Assembly: GCA_902802215.1 (NCBI GenBank)
Contig: CADCLH010000040.1
Coordinates: 5,348-17,403, forward strand
From: Oscillospiraceae bacterium
GTDB taxonomy: Bacteria; Bacillota; Clostridia; Oscillospirales; Oscillospiraceae
Length of the DNA: 12,056 bases
Reading direction: 5' to 3'
How positions within the stretch are numbered: the stretch's first letter is position 1; each line of letters begins with the position of its first letter. The notes below the pieces were generated by a model, which saw only the letters and a list, made by a program, of their open reading frames with translations, made no database searches and was not told where the DNA came from. This document shows, one piece after another, positions 7,816-12,056 of this stretch. Position numbers and translations under genes: made by a program.

Positions 7816-8589
7816 ATGGCTGAAAAGAAAAAGATCAACGGCAAGGCAACAGCCTCCGCGGTCGTCGCGGTCACCGCGGCGGGCGTGCTGGTCGGCGGCG
7901 CTTACGCCTCGCCCGACGAGCTTGTGAACGACGGACCCGATCCGCTGGTCCAGAGCCTCAACGCGGACGCCCAGCCCGCGGACGACGGCGGCGGGAGCGC
8001 CGGTGAGGACGAGGGCGAAGCGGGCGAGGAAAAGCGCAGCCTCCGCGGCGGCGTGCGCAGTCTGGTCCGTTCGGCGCCGACCTGGCTGCGCGCCGCGGTG
8101 TTCATCCCGCTCTGGGCCCTCGGCACGGCCGTGACCGCGCTTTTCACCGCGCTGTGGTCGTCGGTGCTGTCGCCCGTCGCGGCCACGGTGCTCGGGTGGC
8201 TCGCCATCGCGCTGCTGGCGGTGATCGTCTTCGCCCTCGCGGCGAAGACGGTGTTCCCCGACCTGCCCCTGAAAAAGATCCTGAACCGGCACAGCCTGCG
8301 CACCATTTTGCTGCTGTGCCTCGGCTTCGGCCTGATCGACGCCATCCTGCCGGTGTTTTGGGACAGCTACGCGACGGCCTCGAAGCTGCTGAAGGTCTTC
8401 GGCTCGCTGATCGCCGCGGGCGTGCCGCTGGTGTTCTTCATCAGCCGCCGCAAACGCAGGATGCTCGCGGAGGTCGAGGGCGAGCCCGTCGAGCTCGAGA
8501 CGCCGGAGCTGAGCCTTGAAGAGCGCGAGCGGGAGGCCCGGAAGCTCGTCGAGGATCTGGCCGACAGCGTCTGCCCCAGGGCGCATTGA
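7816..8589 (+). CDS. Unrecognised multi-pass membrane protein with acidic linker
   Basis: I do not recognise this 257-residue protein. A basic start (MAEKKKINGK) leads into a hydrophobic stretch (12-31) ending in AYA before S32, which could be a signal peptide or an anchor. Residues 33-73 are acidic and rich in Gly, Asp and Glu. A basic segment (73-92) precedes hydrophobic helices near 92-115, 119-146, 162-182 and 192-210, then RRKRR and a charged, probably helical tail with many Glu. Basic loops at 73-92, 144-162 and 211-215 place both ends of the four-helix block inside. That conflicts with an exported acidic linker, so the topology is unsettled. The ATG at 7816 has GGAGG seven bases upstream. 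The gene is monocistronic, with its own promoter and a strong terminator 13 bases after the stop. Confidence 0.8.
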   Translation: MAEKKKINGKATASAVVAVTAAGVLVGGAYASPDELVNDGPDPLVQSLNADAQPADDGGGSAGEDEGEAGEEKRSLRGGVRSLVRSAPTWLRAAVFIPLWALGTAVTALFTALWSSVLSPVAATVLGWLAIALLAVIVFALAAKTVFPDLPLKKILNRHSLRTILLLCLGFGLIDAILPVFWDSYATASKLLKVFGSLIAAGVPLVFFISRRKRRMLAEVEGEPVELETPELSLEEREREARKLVEDLADSVCPRAH

Positions 8590-8602
8590 TACCGGAAAAA
8601 GA

Positions 8603-8634
8603 AAAAAGCGGAGGTTTTCAAGCCTCCGCTTTTT
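8603..8634. terminator. Bidirectional intrinsic terminator
   Basis: AAAAAGCGGAGG (8603-8614) pairs with CCTCCGCTTTTT (8623-8634) around an eight-base loop. A T-run follows the GC stem on the + strand, and the A-run gives a U-run on the - strand. It serves the membrane-protein gene on + and the 25-codon small ORF on -, whose stop is 14 bases away. Confidence 0.9.
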
Positions 8635-8648
8635 GTCGCACATTCATC

Positions 8649-8726
8649 CTACACCAGCACGTCGATCACAGCGATCAACAGGCCGACAAGAAGCAGCGCA
8701 GACGGATTGTAACGAAGATCGTCCAT
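8649..8726 (-). CDS. Putative 25-residue hydrophobic microprotein
   Basis: On the - strand an ATG at 8726-8724 opens 25 codons ending in TAG. The peptide begins MDDLRYNPSA, and residues 10-25 are almost wholly hydrophobic (Leu, Val, Ile, Ala, one Gly, one Asp). This is enough for a short membrane-inserting helix. AAAGGGG stands eight bases before the ATG, as good as the sites of the large genes here. A possible -10 (TATACA, 8755-8750) lies upstream without a clear -35. The ORF ends 14 bases from a bidirectional terminator, so promoter-like element, ribosome site, ORF and terminator form a complete small unit in a gap otherwise empty of genes. The function is unknown; a small membrane regulator or a type I-like toxin are possibilities. 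Chance cannot be excluded for so short a frame. Confidence 0.55.
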   Translation of the reverse strand: MDDLRYNPSALLLVGLLIAVIDVLV

Positions 8727-8813
8727 GATTTACACCCCTTTGTTTTCGTTGTATAGCCCTTAGACGCAGCCCGGAAGAAAAAGTTCCCGTCCTGTTCGTG
8801 GCGGCTCCGCGGC

Positions 8814-8842
8814 TTTACAAACGGGGGCGAATCGTATATAAT
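8814..8842 (+). promoter_or_regulatory. Near-consensus SigA promoter of the GT-C-like/hydrolase operon
   Basis: TTTACA (8814-8819), a 17-base spacer and TATAAT (8837-8842) give 11 of 12 consensus matches, the strongest promoter in the window. The start would be near 8849. That makes the TTG at 8860 an unlikely initiator and favours the ATG at 8887. Confidence 0.8.
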
Positions 8843-8878
8843 CGCATCAATCACAGGAATTGACAGGAAAGGAGCGTG

Positions 8879-8890
8879 ATGACCGCATGA
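8879..8890 (+). other. Possible three-codon leader ORF overlapping the downstream start
   Basis: ATGACCGCATGA reads Met-Thr-Ala-stop, and its terminal ATGA overlaps the preferred ATG at 8887. GGAG (8871-8874) is 4 bases from the first ATG and 12 from the second, so ribosomes might load on the mini-ORF and re-initiate. This is a reading of spacing only; direct initiation at 8887 is equally possible. Confidence 0.25.
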
Positions 8891-10710
8891 AGGACATGCG
8901 CAGCCGGCGGGCGGCATTGGTCCGGGGCGCCGTCTGCACGTTGCAGGCGATCTGTCTGGTCAGCGCGTTCAACCGCTATTTCTTCCGGGATACCGCGTTT
9001 TCCGCCTTCAACGACAGGCCGTTTCACGCCTCCTCGATCCTGAATGTCTTCGCCTTCGCCGCGGGCTGGATGCTGTTTTACCGCGCCTGGGAGGCGGATC
9101 GGCGCACGCGCCGCTTCTCCGCCCTGTACGGGGTCGTGCTGGCGGGAGCGCTGGTGCTCGGCCGCAGCGTGTATCTGACGGACCGCCTGACCGCCGCTTT
9201 CGTTCCGGCGGAGAATCTGTTCTCGAGCGTCGTGACCTTCGTCGGCTTCGCTTCGCTGATCGCGGCGGTCTGCGCCGTCCTGCTGCCGCTGCTTAAAGAC
9301 GAACGCTTCCCGGCGGGACCGGAGGGGAAATCCCGCTTCCCGCTGTTCTGGGGCGTGATCTTTCTCGCGTGGCTGCCCGCGCTGCTGGCCTACTGGCCGG
9401 GGGTGCACAGCTACGACGTCTGGGTCCAGACGCCTCAGGCGCTGGGGCCGATCGCGGGCTATTCGCGCCTCCACCCGCCGCTGCATACCATGCTCTGGGC
9501 GCTTTGTATCCGGACCGGCAAAGCCTGCGGCATCAACCCGCTGACGCTTTACGGGCTCTTGCAGATGCTCGCGGTCTCCGCGGTCCTCGCCTGGGCGCTG
9601 GAAAGGATGCGGCGTCTGCGCGTCAATCGCTTCGTGCTGCTCGGGGCCTTCGCCTGGTTCGCCTTTAACCCGGCGCTGGCGATCTTCTCCATAAGCATGA
9701 CCAAGGACATCCTGTTCGGCGCATGCCTGATGCTGCTGTTTGTCCTGAGCATCCTGCTTGTGCGCGACCCGGCAGGCTTTCTGCACGACGGCCGGGCGGT
9801 GGCGGGCTTCGTTCTCAGCGGAGCGGCGACCATGCTCCTGCGCAACAACGCCCTGTATATGTTCCTGATGGCCGCGCCCTTTTTTCTGATCGTGCTCCGC
9901 CGACAGTTCGGCAGGACGGCGCTGCTGCTCGCGCTGACGCTCGGGCTCTTCTGGGTGGTCAACAGCCCGGTATACAACGCGCTCGGCGTCCAGCCCGGCA
10001 TCGAGGTCGAGGCCCTGAGCGTTCCGCTGTCCCAGATGGCGGCCGTGGCCCTCTACGATCGCGACACCCTCGGCGAGGACGAACTGGCGGGGCTCAACCG
10101 CTATTTCGAGGTCGACCGCATCGAGTTCATCTACAACCCGCGCTTTGCCGATTACATCAAGCTCAACACGAACAGCCAGGCGTATCAGGAAGACCGCGCC
10201 GCGTTCTTCCGCCTGTGGTTCTCGCTCCTGAAACGCTACCCGGACACCTATGTCAGCGCCTTTCTGAACCTTAACGTCTCTCTGTGGTACCCCGACGCCG
10301 CAACGCTGGATTACTGGTCGGGGCGCGGCTACATCGAGGTCGAGAATACCGACACCGACGCCTTCCCGGTCGAGCGCGACAGCAAGCTTCCGCGCCTGCT
10401 CCGCTTCTATGACGGCATCGCGGACTTCTCCGCCTTTGAAAACCGGCCGCTTCTCAATACCCTCTTCTCCATCGCGACGCCCGTCTGGCTGCTGCTGTTC
10501 TGCGCGACGGCGCTGGGCTGGAAAAAGCGGTGGAGCCTCCTGCTGCCGCTGTCGCTGCCCTTCTTCCTGTGGGCGACCTATATGGCCGGGCCGGTCAGCA
10601 ACTTCCGCTATATGGAGCCGCTGATCGCCATGTACCCGGTCTGGATCAGCATGGTGCTGCAGCCCGGAAGATGGCTCGACAAAGGAGGCGCGACGTGTCA
10701 AAACCCGTAA
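8887..10710 (+). CDS. Polytopic GT-C-like membrane protein (DUF6020-like)
   Basis: This 607-residue protein has many hydrophobic helices from about 15 to 350 and again near 530-590, with a more polar region between (about 370-510). After an early helix pair comes a block found in GT-C-type proteins. It has PGVHSYD with Asp177, then GYSRLHPPLHT with His196 and His200, followed by more helices and TKDILFG (Lys273, Asp274). The order of an acidic residue after an aromatic-Pro-Gly turn, an HP..HT motif and a KD motif resembles DUF6020 proteins, which I believe relate to lipid-linked-sugar glycosyltransferases. No reaction is known to me. The ATG at 8887 is chosen over TTG at 8860, which lies only about 11 bases from the predicted transcription start. 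The last 16 bases overlap the next gene, so the two products probably work together. Confidence 0.75.
   Translation: MKDMRSRRAALVRGAVCTLQAICLVSAFNRYFFRDTAFSAFNDRPFHASSILNVFAFAAGWMLFYRAWEADRRTRRFSALYGVVLAGALVLGRSVYLTDRLTAAFVPAENLFSSVVTFVGFASLIAAVCAVLLPLLKDERFPAGPEGKSRFPLFWGVIFLAWLPALLAYWPGVHSYDVWVQTPQALGPIAGYSRLHPPLHTMLWALCIRTGKACGINPLTLYGLLQMLAVSAVLAWALERMRRLRVNRFVLLGAFAWFAFNPALAIFSISMTKDILFGACLMLLFVLSILLVRDPAGFLHDGRAVAGFVLSGAATMLLRNNALYMFLMAAPFFLIVLRRQFGRTALLLALTLGLFWVVNSPVYNALGVQPGIEVEALSVPLSQMAAVALYDRDTLGEDELAGLNRYFEVDRIEFIYNPRFADYIKLNTNSQAYQEDRAAFFRLWFSLLKRYPDTYVSAFLNLNVSLWYPDAATLDYWSGRGYIEVENTDTDAFPVERDSKLPRLLRFYDGIADFSAFENRPLLNTLFSIATPVWLLLFCATALGWKKRWSLLLPLSLPFFLWATYMAGPVSNFRYMEPLIAMYPVWISMVLQPGRWLDKGGATCQNP
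10681..10688 (+). promoter_or_regulatory. Ribosome binding site for the TPR/hydrolase gene
   Basis: AAAGGAGG, the strongest site in the window, lies inside the end of the upstream gene and six bases before GTG at 10695. It fixes that GTG as the start even though the frame stays open further upstream. Confidence 0.85.
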
Positions 10711-12050
10711 AATGGACCCTGCTCGTGCTGCTGCTCGCCCTGCTGGCGGGCGTCGGCGTCCGCTTCGGCGTGGCGCGGCACCGGGAGAAGGCGTATAAAA
10801 ACGCGCTTTATGAGGCGCAGACCCTGTACGCCTCCGGCGATTACGCCGCCGCGAAGACGGCCTACGAGGCCCTCGGCCTGAGCGGCGAGGCGGCGGACTG
10901 CGCGGCGCAGCTCGAGCGCTTGGAGAAGACGGAGCGCCTGCTTCAGGCGGAGAAGCTGCTCGAGGCGGGCGAATATCTCGACGCGCGGGACGCCTTCCTC
11001 AAGCTGGGCGACTTTGAAAACGCGGCGCAGCGCGCGCTCGAATGCGAGCTCCGGCGCGCAAAGGAGATGCTCAAGGGCGGAAGGTTCCGCGAGGGGATCG
11101 AGCTGCTGGAGGAGCTGGGGGATTACCCGGGCGCGGCGGAGCTGATCGATGAGGCACGCGCGGCGCAGTACGCGAAGGCCCTCGAGGCCACCTACGCCTG
11201 CCGCATGGACGAGGCCATCGCGCTCTGGAACGAGCTCGGCGACTACCGGGACGGTCTGACCCTCCGGGACCGCTGCCTCGCGCGTGTGGCGGCGATGGCC
11301 GCGGGCACCGACGAGCCGATCCGGGCCAGTGAGTACTCCGGAAAAGACCTCGGCGGCGGGACGCTCTACTGGGTTCGCCTGGGGCTGGTCTATGTGCCGA
11401 AGGACGCGGGACCTCAGACGCGCTGCATGATCTTCTGGCCGGGCGGCTACGACGAGGCGCTGGCCAACAGCTATCTGTCGGAGTACGCGTACTCCCCGAA
11501 CCTGCCGAACGCCCTCATGCTCCTGTGCTATGCCAACGGCTACTCCGACCCGGCGGAAAAGATCGAGGACTGCTACCGCACGCTGGAGCAGGCGGGGATC
11601 GAGAACAACGTCTTTCTGCACGATCTCGTGCTCTGCGGCGCGAGCATGGGCGCCTACACCGCCTGTCAGGGCGCGGCGGAGCTCTACCGCAATCACGGCC
11701 TCGCCGCGCGCTGCGTGCTGACCTTCGACGCCGGCAACCACTGGGAGGAGCCCAGCCGCATCATGACCCCGGAGCAGTGCGATCTGGCGGCGGAGGCCGG
11801 GACCTCGTTCAAGCTTCTCGAGTTCGGCGGGATCGGCATGAACAAGCGCGCCATCGAGCTGATGGTCGCCCACGGGGACGACGTCACCATCGTGGAGGTC
11901 GCCGAGGGCGGACACTACAGCATCATCACCGACGCCATGCGGGCGGGCATGATCGACTGGGCGCTCGGCGTGGGCGAGCGGCCGGACAACGGCAATTACA
12001 AATACATCCCGCTCGACCGCAATTCGACCTACCCCAGAGGACAATCGTAA
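10695..12050 (+). CDS. Membrane-anchored TPR-repeat alpha/beta-hydrolase fusion protein
   Basis: The 451-residue product starts at GTG. A short basic start and a hydrophobic helix (7-25) form an uncleaved anchor, placing the rest probably outside the membrane. Four degenerate repeats of about 38 residues follow (roughly 37-76, 79-117, 119-155, 159-196). They share a G-x-Y/F..A...(F/L)..LGDY..A pattern typical of TPR-like helical hairpins. From about 220 comes an alpha/beta-hydrolase domain with an oxyanion-type PGG (249-251), nucleophile elbow GASMG (Ser317) and EGGHYS with His407. The usual acid after the penultimate strand is not obvious, because GGIGMN stands there; Asp345 in FDAGNHW could serve. 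The substrate is unknown; esterase or peptidase action on cell-surface material is a guess. Its coupling to the GT-C-like gene hints at a shared cell-envelope pathway. The stop is six bases from the window end. Confidence 0.8.
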   Translation: MSKPVKWTLLVLLLALLAGVGVRFGVARHREKAYKNALYEAQTLYASGDYAAAKTAYEALGLSGEAADCAAQLERLEKTERLLQAEKLLEAGEYLDARDAFLKLGDFENAAQRALECELRRAKEMLKGGRFREGIELLEELGDYPGAAELIDEARAAQYAKALEATYACRMDEAIALWNELGDYRDGLTLRDRCLARVAAMAAGTDEPIRASEYSGKDLGGGTLYWVRLGLVYVPKDAGPQTRCMIFWPGGYDEALANSYLSEYAYSPNLPNALMLLCYANGYSDPAEKIEDCYRTLEQAGIENNVFLHDLVLCGASMGAYTACQGAAELYRNHGLAARCVLTFDAGNHWEEPSRIMTPEQCDLAAEAGTSFKLLEFGGIGMNKRAIELMVAHGDDVTIVEVAEGGHYSIITDAMRAGMIDWALGVGERPDNGNYKYIPLDRNSTYPRGQS

Positions 12051-12056
12051 ATCCAT

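Noticed and set aside
10530..10694. Upstream extension of the TPR/hydrolase frame
   Set aside because: The frame is open further upstream, but that stretch overlaps the GT-C-like gene and lacks a membrane anchor or ribosome site. GTG at 10695 has AAAGGAGG six bases before it.
8851..10701. A 616-codon open frame on the - strand opposite the GT-C-like gene
   Set aside because: It shows no domain or membrane pattern, is rich in Arg, Gln and Glu, and mirrors a gene with clear helices and motifs. It is a shadow of GC-rich coding.
10698..12056. A 452-codon open frame on the - strand opposite the TPR/hydrolase gene
   Set aside because: The sense frame has an anchor, repeats and hydrolase motifs behind the best ribosome site in the window. 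The antisense frame has none.

Overview
The window is GC-rich, densely coded bacterial DNA with strong Shine-Dalgarno sites (GGAGG/AGGGGG), some GTG starts and SigA-type promoters. Gene content (NHLP-type peptide exporter, GH65 phosphorylase with beta-phosphoglucomutase, DUF6020-like membrane protein) suits a high-GC gut Clostridia member, perhaps Oscillospiraceae. This placement is inference, not proof. No rRNA, tRNA, CRISPR, transposase or integrase was seen.

Region 1 (1-4547, + strand) is the right end of a peptide-export operon: a C39 peptidase/permease/ATPase whose 5' end lies outside the window, then a second ABC exporter with a long N-terminal extension. Together they match the two ABC subunits of the NHLP/NHLM leader-peptide (RiPP) export system. 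The HlyD-like partner, the maturation enzymes and the precursor peptide are not in the window and would be expected to the left. A 30-base palindrome closes the operon.

Region 2 (4614-7538, - strand) is a two-gene sugar operon. pgmB (beta-phosphoglucomutase) is followed 15 bases later by a GH65 alpha-glucoside phosphorylase. The phosphorylase would release beta-glucose-1-phosphate from an alpha-linked glucoside, and PgmB would convert it to glucose-6-phosphate. A good promoter (TTGACT-17-TAAGAT) precedes pgmB. The divergent intergenic region carries AT-rich direct repeats and an inverted repeat that look like regulator sites.

Region 3 (7728-8726) holds a single unrecognised membrane protein with its own promoter (TTGCAG-17-TATAAT). 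A strong bidirectional terminator follows, and convergent to it is a 25-codon hydrophobic small ORF with a good ribosome binding site.

Region 4 (8814-12050, + strand) is a two-gene operon behind a near-consensus promoter (TTTACA-17-TATAAT). It encodes a large polytopic GT-C/DUF6020-like membrane protein and, overlapping its end by 16 bases, a membrane-anchored protein that joins four TPR-like repeats to an alpha/beta-hydrolase domain. This pair and the 25-residue peptide are the least familiar content of the window.
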